The notes: generated by a model not told the origin, from the letters alone. A stretch of 14,800 bases of DNA from an uncultured Oscillospiraceae bacterium (GCA_934621665.1 CAKTUT010000022.1:1-14800); one strand, 5' to 3'; numbered from the stretch's first letter, positions 7,439 through 14,165 are shown. Numbers and translations are program-made.

Positions 7439-7442
7439 GAGT

Positions 7443-7448
7443 AGGAGG
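7443..7448 (+). promoter_or_regulatory. Ribosome binding site of trmK, directly behind a terminator
   Basis: AGGAGG, with only four bases to the ATG at 7453 and four bases after the T-tract of the preceding terminator. No promoter fits between them. Confidence 0.7.
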
Positions 7449-7452
7449 ACAT

Positions 7453-8166
7453 ATGAAACAGAAGCTGCCGATTTCAAAGCGGCTGCTGTGCTGCGCGGCA
7501 CTTGTGCCGGAGGGCAGCCGCCTGGCGGACATTGGAACGGATCACGGCTATCTTGGCATTTATCTGCTGCTGGCAGGAAAGGTTCGCCATGTGATCGCGG
7601 CAGATTTGCGGCCGCAGCCGCTTGCGCGTGCAAAGCAGAACGCGCGCGAATATGAGGTTGAAGATCGGATGGAGTTTTGCCTGTCTGACGGTCTTGCGAA
7701 TATCGACCCGGACAGCTGTGATGCCATCATTTGTGCCGGAATGGGCGGCGATCTGATCATCCGCCTGCTTACCGAATGCGCGTGGCTGCGCGATGCGCGC
7801 TACACGCTGATTTTGCAGCCGCAGTCATCCGGTCAGGCTGTGCGGCGGTATCTGGCGGAAAACGGCTTTGCCGTTGACAGGGAGACGCTTGTACAGGATG
7901 CGGGCTTTTTGTACACGGTTCTGCGTGCACGCTTTGACGGACAAAGACGCACGCTTTCGCCGGGCGCACAGTATGTCCCGCAGCAGCTGCTGGAGAGCGG
8001 CAGCGGCCTGCTTGGCGCATACCTGCATCGCGTGTCGGGGGCGCTTGCCGTGACAGTGGAGGGACTGCGAAACGCAGATAAGCTGCGTCCGGAGCGGCAG
8101 CAATACTATGAACAGGCACTGCTGGAGGTGCGGGAAATGGAGAGACGCTATGGTAACAGTGAATGA
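7453..8166 (+). CDS. trmK: tRNA (adenine(22)-N(1))-methyltransferase
   Basis: A 237-residue S-adenosylmethionine methyltransferase that makes m1A22 in the D-loop region of bacterial tRNAs (B. subtilis TrmK/YqfN family). Motif I is ADIGTDHGYLG at residues 25-35, the SAM-binding acidic position follows in VIAADLRPQPL, and the catalytic-region signature IICAGMGGDLI lies around 92-102. The C-terminal part is the coiled helical extension typical of TrmK (ELRRYYEQALLEVREMER-like). The start is the ATG at 7453. Its last 17 bases overlap the next gene, the same trmK-nif3 pairing seen in many Firmicutes. No promoter is visible directly upstream because a terminator ends at 7438, so expression must come from readthrough or from a promoter inside the preceding gene. 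Confidence 0.95.
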   Translation: MKQKLPISKRLLCCAALVPEGSRLADIGTDHGYLGIYLLLAGKVRHVIAADLRPQPLARAKQNAREYEVEDRMEFCLSDGLANIDPDSCDAIICAGMGGDLIIRLLTECAWLRDARYTLILQPQSSGQAVRRYLAENGFAVDRETLVQDAGFLYTVLRARFDGQRRTLSPGAQYVPQQLLESGSGLLGAYLHRVSGALAVTVEGLRNADKLRPERQQYYEQALLEVREMERRYGNSE

Positions 8167-8941
8167 TATCTGCCGCGCGCTGTTTGACGCAGCGCCGGAA
8201 TACATGAAGATGGATTGGGATAACGTTGGGCTGATGTGCGGCTGGGCGGACGGCGCGGTGACGCGTGTGCTTGTGTCACTGGATGCAACGATGGATGCGC
8301 TGGAGGAGGCAAGGCAAAACGGTTGTGAGCTGGTGGTAAGTCACCACCCAATGATCTTTGGCGGCATAAAATCGGTCACGAGCGAGACGGCAACCGGAAA
8401 AGATCTGCTGTTCGCGATTCAAAACGGCATTTCCGTCATCAGTATGCACACAAATCTTGACTGCGCGCATGGCGGTGTGAACGACGTTCTGGCAAGAACG
8501 CTCGGTCTGTTGGATATTCACGTCATGAAGCCGGATGGACAGGATGCGCAGGGACAAGACTATGGGCTGCTGCGCGTCGGAACAGTTGACGAGACACCGC
8601 TTGCAGACTTTGCCGCGCGTGTGAAGCGGCTGCTTGGCTGTGAGGGACTTCGCTATGCGGACGGCGGCAAGCCGGTCAGAACCGTCGCTGTGGGCGGCGG
8701 CGCGTGCGGCAGTGAAATTGCCTCGGCGATTGCGCACGGCTGCGATACGCTGGTGACGGCGGATTTAAAGTATCACGAGTTTGCTGATGCGCCGTATCTT
8801 GGCGTCAATCTGATTGATGCGGGACATTTCCAGACAGAAAACCCGGTTTGTGGCTATCTTGCGGAGCTTCTTTCGGCAAAATTCGGCGAAGTGACGGTGA
8901 TGCGTTCGCAAAGACATGGCGACCAGATACATTTCCTGTAA
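8150..8941 (+). CDS. Nif3-like dinuclear metal centre hexameric protein
   Basis: A 263-residue member of the Nif3/YbgI/YqfO family, which forms a toroid with two-metal sites. Proposed roles include GTP cyclohydrolase-like activity, but none is firmly established. Metal ligands are visible as SHHPMIFGG (H65, H66), HTNLD (H100, D104) and GHFQTEN (H226, E230). The length matches the short form (like E. coli YbgI); the ~100-residue middle insertion of B. subtilis YqfO is absent. The ATG at 8150 sits inside the end of trmK after GGAGAG, giving a 17-base overlap and likely translational coupling. The overlap with trmK is a recurrent arrangement and suggests a linked role with tRNA or nucleotide metabolism, which is an inference. 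Confidence 0.93.
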   Translation: MVTVNDICRALFDAAPEYMKMDWDNVGLMCGWADGAVTRVLVSLDATMDALEEARQNGCELVVSHHPMIFGGIKSVTSETATGKDLLFAIQNGISVISMHTNLDCAHGGVNDVLARTLGLLDIHVMKPDGQDAQGQDYGLLRVGTVDETPLADFAARVKRLLGCEGLRYADGGKPVRTVAVGGGACGSEIASAIAHGCDTLVTADLKYHEFADAPYLGVNLIDAGHFQTENPVCGYLAELLSAKFGEVTVMRSQRHGDQIHFL

Positions 8942-8957
8942 AATCACAACGAAACAG

Positions 8958-8985
8958 TTGATTTTGCATGCGTGTATATGATAAA
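8958..8985 (+). promoter_or_regulatory. Possible weak promoter of yebC
   Basis: TTGATT (8958-8963) and GATAAA (8980-8985) at 16 bp; each matches the consensus in four of six bases, and other nearby pairings are about equally good. No terminator separates yebC from the Nif3 gene, so co-transcription is also possible. Confidence 0.3.
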
Positions 8986-9023
8986 CTATCACGAGAAAAC
9001 TCTTACGAAGGGAAGAAAACCAG

Positions 9024-9764
9024 ATGTCCGGACATTCCAAGTGGCATAACATTCAAAAAACAAAGGGCGCGCAGGACGCAAAACGTGCAGCGGCCTTTAC
9101 CAAGATTTCCAAGGAAATGATTGTTGCGGTCAAGGAGGGCGGTGGTGTCGCCGATCCCGCGTACAATTCCCGCCTTGCAACCGTTATCACCAAGGCCAAG
9201 GCCGCCAATATGCCGAACGACAACATCAAGCGCGTTCTGGAAAAGGCAGCGTCCGCCGGTCAGGGCGACAGCTACGAATCCATTACTTACGAAGGTCATG
9301 GCCCTGCGGGCGTCGCCGTCATTGTTGAGACCATGACCGACAACCGTAACCGCACTGCGGGCAACGTGCGTCATCACTTTGATAAATTTGGCGGCAGCCT
9401 TGGCACAAACGGCTGCGTCAGCTGGTCGTTTGACAAGAAAGGTGTTATCGTCATTGACAACGAGGAAGAAGAACTGGACGAGGACACCGTCATGATGGAC
9501 GCGCTGGACGCGGGTGCTGCCGACTTCCAGCCGGAAGAGGGCTGCTTCACCGTCTACACCGACCCCGCCGACTTTAATAACGTTGCCAAAGCGCTGGAGG
9601 ATAAGGGATATCAGTTTGAGTCCGCGCAGATCGAAATGGTTCCGCAGACGTATCAGAAGCTGGAAAAGCCCGAGGATATCGCCAACATGGAAAAGATGCT
9701 TGATATCTTTGAGGATGACGACGATGTGCAGAACGTCTGGCACAACTGGGACAACGAGGACTGA
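9024..9764 (+). CDS. yebC: YebC/TACO1-family regulatory protein
   Basis: A 246-residue protein of the YebC/PmpR/TACO1 family. Family members have been described as transcriptional regulators and, more recently, as factors that help ribosomes through difficult sequences such as proline stretches; the role here cannot be chosen from sequence alone. The N-terminus MSGHSKWHNIQKTKGAQDAKRA is the family hallmark, followed by the conserved 'NMPNDNIKRVLEKA' and 'YEGHGPAGVAVIVE' blocks and the acidic C-terminus ending EDDDDVQNVWHNWDNED. Length is typical. The start follows GAAGGGAAG. It is followed by a strong, two-way terminator shared with the convergent HTH gene. Confidence 0.96.
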   Translation: MSGHSKWHNIQKTKGAQDAKRAAAFTKISKEMIVAVKEGGGVADPAYNSRLATVITKAKAANMPNDNIKRVLEKAASAGQGDSYESITYEGHGPAGVAVIVETMTDNRNRTAGNVRHHFDKFGGSLGTNGCVSWSFDKKGVIVIDNEEEELDEDTVMMDALDAGAADFQPEEGCFTVYTDPADFNNVAKALEDKGYQFESAQIEMVPQTYQKLEKPEDIANMEKMLDIFEDDDDVQNVWHNWDNED

Positions 9765-9786
9765 TTTCCGCGCTGATTTGTAAATA

Positions 9787-9822
9787 AAAAAATCGGAATG
9801 GCCAAGGCCATTCCGATTTTTT
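9787..9822. terminator. Bidirectional terminator between yebC and the HTH gene
   Basis: AAAAAATCGGAATGGCC pairs with GGCCATTCCGATTTTTT around a two-base centre (in practice a CAAG loop). There is a T6 on plus and T7 on minus, so it can stop both converging genes. Confidence 0.93.
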
Positions 9823-9854
9823 GCAGCTATAGCGCGGCTTTACGCTGTAACTGC
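9823..9854. repeat. Second hairpin next to the yebC/HTH terminator
   Basis: GCAGCTATAGC (9823-9833) pairs with GCTGTAACTGC (9844-9854) with one mismatch and a ten-base loop. It follows the terminator on plus and precedes it on the minus transcript, so it could reinforce RNA end protection of the HTH mRNA. Confidence 0.45.
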
Positions 9855-9879
9855 AAGGTATGGTAAATCCCTCGGGGGG

Positions 9880-10305
9880 TTAATAGAGGGCTTCTTCATC
9901 CTCCAGAAACAGCTTGTCGTTGATTTCCGAAAGCGTACTGCCATGCGCCATACCAAACAGAATGATGGCGTCCCGGCGGTTCTTTGGATACAGCTGTGCA
10001 AGGCCGCAGAGCTTTAAAAGCTCCTGCGCTTCGTTTACCGTAGCGCCAAGTCCATAGCAGATGCACAGCAGCCGGTTGCGTGAGGGCTTGCGCCGGCCGG
10101 CAAAAATCTGGTGGAGATAGATTTCACTCATCTCTGCGCGGCGGGCAACCGTCGCCTTGGACAAGTCCTTTTGACTTAACAGTGCGGTAAGATAATCTGC
10201 AACATTTTCGCACTGGAAGCTTTCGCTGTTGCTGGCGAGAAAATCATTTAAATTTGGCGTGCTCATCAACTCCTGCTGTAGGGAATCCGTGTCTTTTGCT
10301 TTCAT
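9880..10305 (-). CDS. Small helix-turn-helix protein divergent from the kinase gene
   Basis: A 141-residue predicted DNA-binding protein of unknown target. Residues ~36-76 read as an XRE-like helix-turn-helix: ADYLTALLSQKDLSKATVAR, then AEMSEIYLHQIFAGRRKPSR. A helical C-terminal part follows with LCICYGLGATVNEAQELL and an acidic tail (EDEEALY). The frame is open to 10434, but the ATG at 10305 is preceded by AGGAC and has a plausible promoter (10339-10367), so I use it; a later in-frame ATG (residue 14) is possible. It diverges from the kinase gene, and the two promoters seem to overlap, so it is the best candidate regulator of the kinase / zinc-ribbon operon, perhaps in answer to it. Not a named family that I recognise with certainty. 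Confidence 0.75.
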   Translation of the reverse strand: MKAKDTDSLQQELMSTPNLNDFLASNSESFQCENVADYLTALLSQKDLSKATVARRAEMSEIYLHQIFAGRRKPSRNRLLCICYGLGATVNEAQELLKLCGLAQLYPKNRRDAIILFGMAHGSTLSEINDKLFLEDEEALY

Positions 10306-10317
10306 TGCCGTCCTGCC

Positions 10318-10346
10318 TTTACAAGATGTCGAAAATGGGCTATACT
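10318..10346 (+). promoter_or_regulatory. Predicted promoter of the kinase operon
   Basis: TTTACA (10318-10323), 17 bp spacer, TATACT (10341-10346). The leader of about 80 bases leads to GGAGG before the kinase ATG. Its -10 box overlaps the -10 of the HTH promoter on the other strand (10339-10344). Confidence 0.6.
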
Positions 10347-10367
10347 GGGAATTGCCGGTTGCTGTAA
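10339..10367 (-). promoter_or_regulatory. Predicted promoter of the HTH gene
   Basis: On minus: TTACAG (10362-10367), 17 bp spacer, TATAGC (10339-10344). It lies face to face with the kinase promoter, with overlapping -10 boxes. The leader would be about 28 bases. Confidence 0.5.
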
Positions 10368-10419
10368 CTATCTTACATGACAAAATCGGCAAAAACAATA
10401 TGCTGGCTGCATAGGGTTT

Positions 10420-10424
10420 GGAGG
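10420..10424 (+). promoter_or_regulatory. Ribosome binding site that sets the kinase start
   Basis: GGAGG eight bases before the ATG at 10433; the in-frame TTG at 10418 overlaps it and cannot be the start. Confidence 0.8.
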
Positions 10425-10432
10425 AAATTTTC

Positions 10433-11143
10433 ATGGATATCTACGGCTGCCTGTGCGGCGCGATACAGACGCAGTATGATACCGTCCGCCAGATCAAATC
10501 ATCTGAGCGCGGCAGTATCCGCGTTGTGCGTCACCGTTTGAGCGGTACGCGCTATATTTTCCGTGAGTTTGAGGGCAGCGCGGCGGTCTATCAAAAGCTG
10601 CTGCCGGTTGCGTGCGGAAATCTGCCGCAGATTATGGAGGCAGGGGAGCGCGATGGCCGCGTCGCGGTTCTGGAGGAGTATGTACAGGGGGATACGCTGG
10701 CGTTTTTGCTGGAGGGCGGATCACTTTCGCCAAAGCAGGCGCGCAAAATCATGCGCCAGCTTTGCAGCGCGCTCTGGGTGCTGCATTCGCTTGGCGCGGT
10801 TCACCGTGATATTAAGCCGGAAAATGTGATTCTGCGCGGGAATGAAGCGGTTTTGATTGACTTTGACGCATCGAGAATTGTAAAGGGGAGCTCGCAAACG
10901 AATACTGATACCATGGTGCTTGGCACAACCGGCTATGCCGCGCCGGAGCAGTACGGCATTTCGCAGACCGATCCGCGCGCCGACATCTACTCGCTCGGCG
11001 TGCTGCTGAATGTGATGCTGACAGGCGAGCATCCGTCGCGCCGTCAGGCAAGCGGAAAGATGGGCGCAATTGTGCGCCGGTGTACGATGATCAGTCCGGA
11101 TAACCGGTATCAGAACGTCCTGCACCTGATGGAGGTGCTGTGA
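10433..11143 (+). CDS. Soluble Ser/Thr protein kinase, catalytic domain only
   Basis: A 236-residue Hanks-type kinase with no membrane segment or extra domain. The catalytic loop HRDIKPEN (124-131) is complete, as are APEQY (170-174) and DIYSLGV (184-190). The magnesium loop reads DFD (143-145) in place of DFG. The glycine loop is reduced to one glycine (around SSERGSIRVVRH), and at the usual ATP-binding lysine of strand 3 there is arginine (YIFREFEG, R44). The domain ends normally (RCTMISPDNRYQNVLHL). It is transcribed divergently from the HTH gene and overlaps the next gene by one base (TGATG), so the two are translationally coupled. The membrane protein encoded next is a plausible substrate or anchor. 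Target not known. The altered residues leave it unsure whether it is fully active. Confidence 0.88.
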   Translation: MDIYGCLCGAIQTQYDTVRQIKSSERGSIRVVRHRLSGTRYIFREFEGSAAVYQKLLPVACGNLPQIMEAGERDGRVAVLEEYVQGDTLAFLLEGGSLSPKQARKIMRQLCSALWVLHSLGAVHRDIKPENVILRGNEAVLIDFDASRIVKGSSQTNTDTMVLGTTGYAAPEQYGISQTDPRADIYSLGVLLNVMLTGEHPSRRQASGKMGAIVRRCTMISPDNRYQNVLHLMEVL

Positions 11144-12570
11144 TGAAAAATTCTGGACGCAATTGCAGCTTCTGTGATGCTGAGCTGCCGGTGGGCGCGT
11201 CGTTTTGCCCCTACTGCGCAAAGGTGTTGATTGAAAAGAAAAAGCCCGACATCCCAAAGCCGTGGCGCAGACATATGTTTGCGGTTATCAGTTGTTTGGT
11301 GCTTGCGCTCGCTGCGGCAGGTGTCATTCAGATTCGATTGGACGCGGCGCTGCGCCGGCAGCATGCGGAAAACGAGACAGCGGCAGCTGCGTTGACAGAG
11401 CTTGCGCAGAAACCGGATGCGCTGACGAATGAGCCGTTACCGCAGGAAACGGATGCGCCGGCGGATGTGACGCCTGCACCGGAAGCAGAGGAGAATGAAG
11501 AGGAAATTTCCGGAACGCTCTATGACAGCGGAAACGCTGAGACTGTCTATCCGGTCGGGGATGTGCGCTATCACGTTCTTTTGAGTGCGGGCGACGGCAG
11601 CAGAATCCGCAGGGATGCGCTGCACACTACGCGGATTACCATTTCGTCCGTGCAGCATGCGTCGTTTCCGTCGCAGCTGTTTATTTATCAGGAGAATTCT
11701 GATGAAGATGTACAGGACATATTTATGGATCTGGTCGAGTCCTATGCGGTGGAAACCGTGCCGGAGGACGGCGCGGTGGCCATGTTTTTTTCAACGCCGC
11801 GTCATGAGGAGAGCTTTCCGGCGGCCGCGCGCATGACAGATGTGGAATACGGCGCGGAAAACGGAACAAATGAGGTCATCTGGACGCTGAACATGAAAAA
11901 TGGCGACGTGATCCGTCTGCACCAGCGGTTGTACGTCACGGAGCGGAAGCTGGCGCGCTATACCAAAGCCGACGCGCCAATGCAGACGGTGGCGGATTTG
12001 GAGGCGTTGTTTGAGAAAATTGAGCGTGAGGTTGATCCGGAGACGACGGTGCAGATTTTTCTTCCGGCTGTGACCTATACAGAGCCGCTGTACATGAATG
12101 ACCGGGCGTATATGCTGGTCGGCAGCCGGAGCGGCGGCGCGCAGACAACGTTTACCGATACGGTGTATGTCGGCGCAGATGCGCCAGAGACGCCTGAGAT
12201 CAGCAATGTCAGCTTCACAGGAAACGGCGGCGTGGGAATCCATGCGACGGCAGGCGTGACGGCTGACCGTTGTACGTTTACCGGCTGGGATATCGCGCTG
12301 CTCGGTGAGGACGGCTCGTGGCCGACGTTTGGCGGGTGCGTGTTTGAGAACAATGGGATTGGCGCAAAGTTTGATACCAGCTATTCCAGTGCCGCCGGCG
12401 AAATGTACGGCGACAATGTGTTCCGCAATAACGGCACAGCGATTTTGATTGCACGGCTGCATGATTTTAAGGTGCTCAAGTTCCCAAATTGCGTCTTTTC
12501 CGGCAACGGCGTGAATTTGGACAACCCGGCGGAGCATCCGGCAACGCTTGACGGCGCAACGATAGAATAA
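11143..12570 (+). CDS. Zinc-ribbon / single-pass membrane protein with an outer beta-helix domain
   Basis: Function not recognised. The 475 residues show: a zinc-ribbon with CSFC (C8, C11) and CPYC (C22, C25); a basic stretch, then one membrane span at ~45-62; a low-complexity Glu/Ala/Pro linker to about residue 125; an alpha/beta region; and from about 290 a right-handed parallel beta-helix pattern (GSRSGGAQTTFTD, NVSFTGNGGVGIHATAGVTA, GGCVFENNGIG, NNGTAILIA, NCVFSGNGVNLDN), like carbohydrate-active or pectate-lyase folds. By charge, the zinc ribbon is probably cytosolic and the beta-helix outside. Start ATG at 11143 overlaps the kinase stop; GGAGG is at 11131-11135. It could be the sensing or scaffold partner of the kinase. 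No catalytic residues are identified, so enzymatic action on sugars is not claimed. Confidence 0.8.
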   Translation: MKNSGRNCSFCDAELPVGASFCPYCAKVLIEKKKPDIPKPWRRHMFAVISCLVLALAAAGVIQIRLDAALRRQHAENETAAAALTELAQKPDALTNEPLPQETDAPADVTPAPEAEENEEEISGTLYDSGNAETVYPVGDVRYHVLLSAGDGSRIRRDALHTTRITISSVQHASFPSQLFIYQENSDEDVQDIFMDLVESYAVETVPEDGAVAMFFSTPRHEESFPAAARMTDVEYGAENGTNEVIWTLNMKNGDVIRLHQRLYVTERKLARYTKADAPMQTVADLEALFEKIEREVDPETTVQIFLPAVTYTEPLYMNDRAYMLVGSRSGGAQTTFTDTVYVGADAPETPEISNVSFTGNGGVGIHATAGVTADRCTFTGWDIALLGEDGSWPTFGGCVFENNGIGAKFDTSYSSAAGEMYGDNVFRNNGTAILIARLHDFKVLKFPNCVFSGNGVNLDNPAEHPATLDGATIE

Positions 12571-12582
12571 AGAGGCGATTTT

Positions 12583-13437
12583 ATGTACGCAGACTGTCAT
12601 GTGCACATGGTGCTGGACGGCGAGAACTGGAAAGCGGCGATTGCGCGCCACAGCGGCGGCGTTGACCGTGCGTGGGTGCGTCAGGTGCTGGCGCGCGACA
12701 GGAAAGCGGGAATTACGTATCTGCGCGACGGCGGCGACCGCTGGGGCGTGGGTCTTTATGCTGCGTCTATTGCGCCGGAGTATGGAATATGCTACCGATC
12801 ACCGGCGTTTCCCATCCACAAGAACGGCCACTATGGCGCGTTTATCGGTCGCGGCTTTGACACGCCGCAGGAATACCGCGCACTGGTGCGCGAGGCAAAG
12901 GCACAGGGCGCACATTTTATCAAGATCATGATCTCCGGACTTATGGATTTTGATCACTACGGTGTTTTGACCGATACGCAGCTGGACGCGGGTGAGATTG
13001 CCGATATGATTGCAGCGGCGCACGACGCGGGTTTGTGCGTCATGGCGCACGCAAACGGCGATGAGACCGTCTCAGTGGCAATTGCGGCGGGCGTTGATTC
13101 CATTGAGCACGGTGCGTATTTGCGCGAGGAGACCGTCCATCAGCTGGCGCAGAGTGAAACGGTCTGGACGCCAACGCTTGTGACCATCGGAAATCTGATT
13201 GGCGACGGGCGCTTTCCGGACGAGCAGCTCAAGCCGCTGCTGGCCTATCAGATGCAAAACGTTGCGCTGGCTTCACGGCTTGGTGTAAAGCTTGCCGCTG
13301 GAAGCGACGCGGGCGCGTATCGCGTGCTTCATACGCAGGGAACGCTTGACGAGTATGCGCTTTTGCGTCAGGCCATCGGCGGGGACGCAGATGCGGTAAT
13401 TGCACGCGGAAATCAGGAAATCATGAAGCGCTTTTGA
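12583..13437 (+). CDS. Metal-dependent amidohydrolase family protein
   Basis: A 284-residue TIM-barrel hydrolase. The metal ligands are all in place: HVH near the start (H6, H8), the carboxylated-lysine candidate K114 in FIKIMISG, H156 in MAHANGD, H176 in IEHGAY and D242 in AAGSDAG. The substrate is unknown; relatives act on cyclic amides, dipeptides or similar compounds. It begins almost directly at the HxH strand and lacks the N-terminal beta-sandwich that most amidohydrolases carry, so it is barrel-only. The start lies only twelve bases after the preceding stop, with AGAGG at 12571; it is therefore very likely part of the kinase/zinc-ribbon transcript. It is not obvious how its enzyme activity would serve the signalling genes, so co-transcription may be incidental. 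Confidence 0.88.
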   Translation: MYADCHVHMVLDGENWKAAIARHSGGVDRAWVRQVLARDRKAGITYLRDGGDRWGVGLYAASIAPEYGICYRSPAFPIHKNGHYGAFIGRGFDTPQEYRALVREAKAQGAHFIKIMISGLMDFDHYGVLTDTQLDAGEIADMIAAAHDAGLCVMAHANGDETVSVAIAAGVDSIEHGAYLREETVHQLAQSETVWTPTLVTIGNLIGDGRFPDEQLKPLLAYQMQNVALASRLGVKLAAGSDAGAYRVLHTQGTLDEYALLRQAIGGDADAVIARGNQEIMKRF

Positions 13438-13443
13438 CGCAAA

Positions 13444-13474
13444 AACCCGGAGCTTTTGTTGAAAGCTCCGGGTT
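13444..13474. terminator. Terminator between the amidohydrolase and membrane-protein genes
   Basis: AACCCGGAGCTTT (13444-13456) and AAAGCTCCGGGTT (13462-13474), 13 bp stem with a TGTTG loop. On minus it continues in TTTTTGCG, a good T-tract for the gene at 13473-13898, whose TAA overlaps the hairpin base. On plus the downstream run is poor in T, so it may end the amidohydrolase transcript less efficiently. Confidence 0.85.
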
Positions 13475-13898
13475 ACTTACTTGATTGCTTTTTGTGCGAC
13501 TGCTTCAGCTGGTGCGCAAAGAGGATATAGACCGCCGGGACGGCTGCGCCGCTGAGCCAGACATAGACGCTCGCCCCGTAGCCTGCGACGATTTGCAGAA
13601 TGTTTGCCGCAACGGCAAGTGTCAGCGTGATTGTGCCCCAGACGATACACTTGTGCACCAGAAGCGGCTCTTCACAGTAGAGCGCGCCGAGGAAGCCGCA
13701 GACAAGCTCTAATGCGCAGCCAACAAGGCCGAGTACCGCGCCAAGCTTAAAGACAACGATCTGTGCCGTGCCGAACGCGCGGAGATTGACACCCATAGCA
13801 AAAAAATTCAGATAGGTAATACAGAAAAACGCGCGCGTCAGCGCAGCGAAGAACAGCAGAACGCTGATGTCGCGCATACGGCGGCTGGGAGCTTTCAT
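13473..13898 (-). CDS. Small four-helix membrane protein of unknown function
   Basis: A 141-residue hydrophobic protein with no family I can name. After a short basic start (MKAPSRRMRD) come about four membrane spans at ~12-32, 43-70, 83-106 and 109-128, and a basic tail (HQLKQSHKKQSSK). The central VSF-less region has glycines (GAVLGLVGCALELVCGFLG) that may line helix contacts. The ATG is preceded by GGAGG nine bases upstream. It lies directly downstream of rpmB on the same strand, but a terminator (13929-13954) separates them. The 30 bases between that terminator and the start are too short for a promoter and ribosome site, so it probably depends on readthrough from rpmB. Confidence 0.7.
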   Translation of the reverse strand: MKAPSRRMRDISVLLFFAALTRAFFCITYLNFFAMGVNLRAFGTAQIVVFKLGAVLGLVGCALELVCGFLGALYCEEPLLVHKCIVWGTITLTLAVAANILQIVAGYGASVYVWLSGAAVPAVYILFAHQLKQSHKKQSSK

Positions 13899-13928
13899 AA
13901 CGAGACCTCCAAAAGATCAAATGCGTGC

Positions 13929-13954
13929 AAAAAAGGCAAGCCCAATGGCTTGCC
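13929..13954 (-). terminator. Intrinsic terminator after rpmB
   Basis: On minus: GGCAAGCC, loop ATTG, GGCTTGCC, then TTTTTT. It stands only 30 bases before the start of the following membrane-protein gene. Confidence 0.85.
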
Positions 13955-13970
13955 CTTTGTGTTGCCGATA

Positions 13971-14159
13971 TCAGATTGCGCGCTCAACCTTGTTGGAACG
14001 CAGGCATCTTGTACAGACGTATACATGGCGCGGAGTACCGTCAACGATCGCCTTGACGCGCTTGACGTTGGGCTTCCATGCACGGTTGGATCTTCTGTGA
14101 GAATGGGAGACCTTAATGCCGAACGTAACGCCCTTGCCGCAGATATCGCATTTTGCCAT
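13971..14159 (-). CDS. rpmB: 50S ribosomal protein L28 (zinc-binding form)
   Basis: Ribosomal protein of the large subunit, 62 residues. It begins MAKCDICGKG and ends in a basic RCLRSNKVERAI tail, with RRSNRAWKPNVKRVKAIVDG in the middle. The two CxxC pairs (CDIC at 4-7 and CTRC near residue 50) mark the zinc-containing form; in some bacteria a zinc-free paralogue replaces it under zinc limitation, but no copy of that kind is in this window. The start at 14159 is chosen over an in-frame ATG three codons upstream because of the perfect AAGGAGGTG six bases before it. It has its own promoter (14222-14250), a hairpin leader and a terminator. Confidence 0.97.
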   Translation of the reverse strand: MAKCDICGKGVTFGIKVSHSHRRSNRAWKPNVKRVKAIVDGTPRHVYVCTRCLRSNKVERAI

Positions 14160-14165
14160 CAGCTG

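Noticed and set aside
9003..9743. Minus-strand open frame (246 codons) opposite yebC
   Set aside because: It is an antisense shadow of a clearly conserved gene.
11791..12651. Minus-strand open frame (286 codons) opposite the zinc-ribbon gene
   Set aside because: Arginine/histidine-rich composition typical of an antisense frame; no ribosome site or domain.
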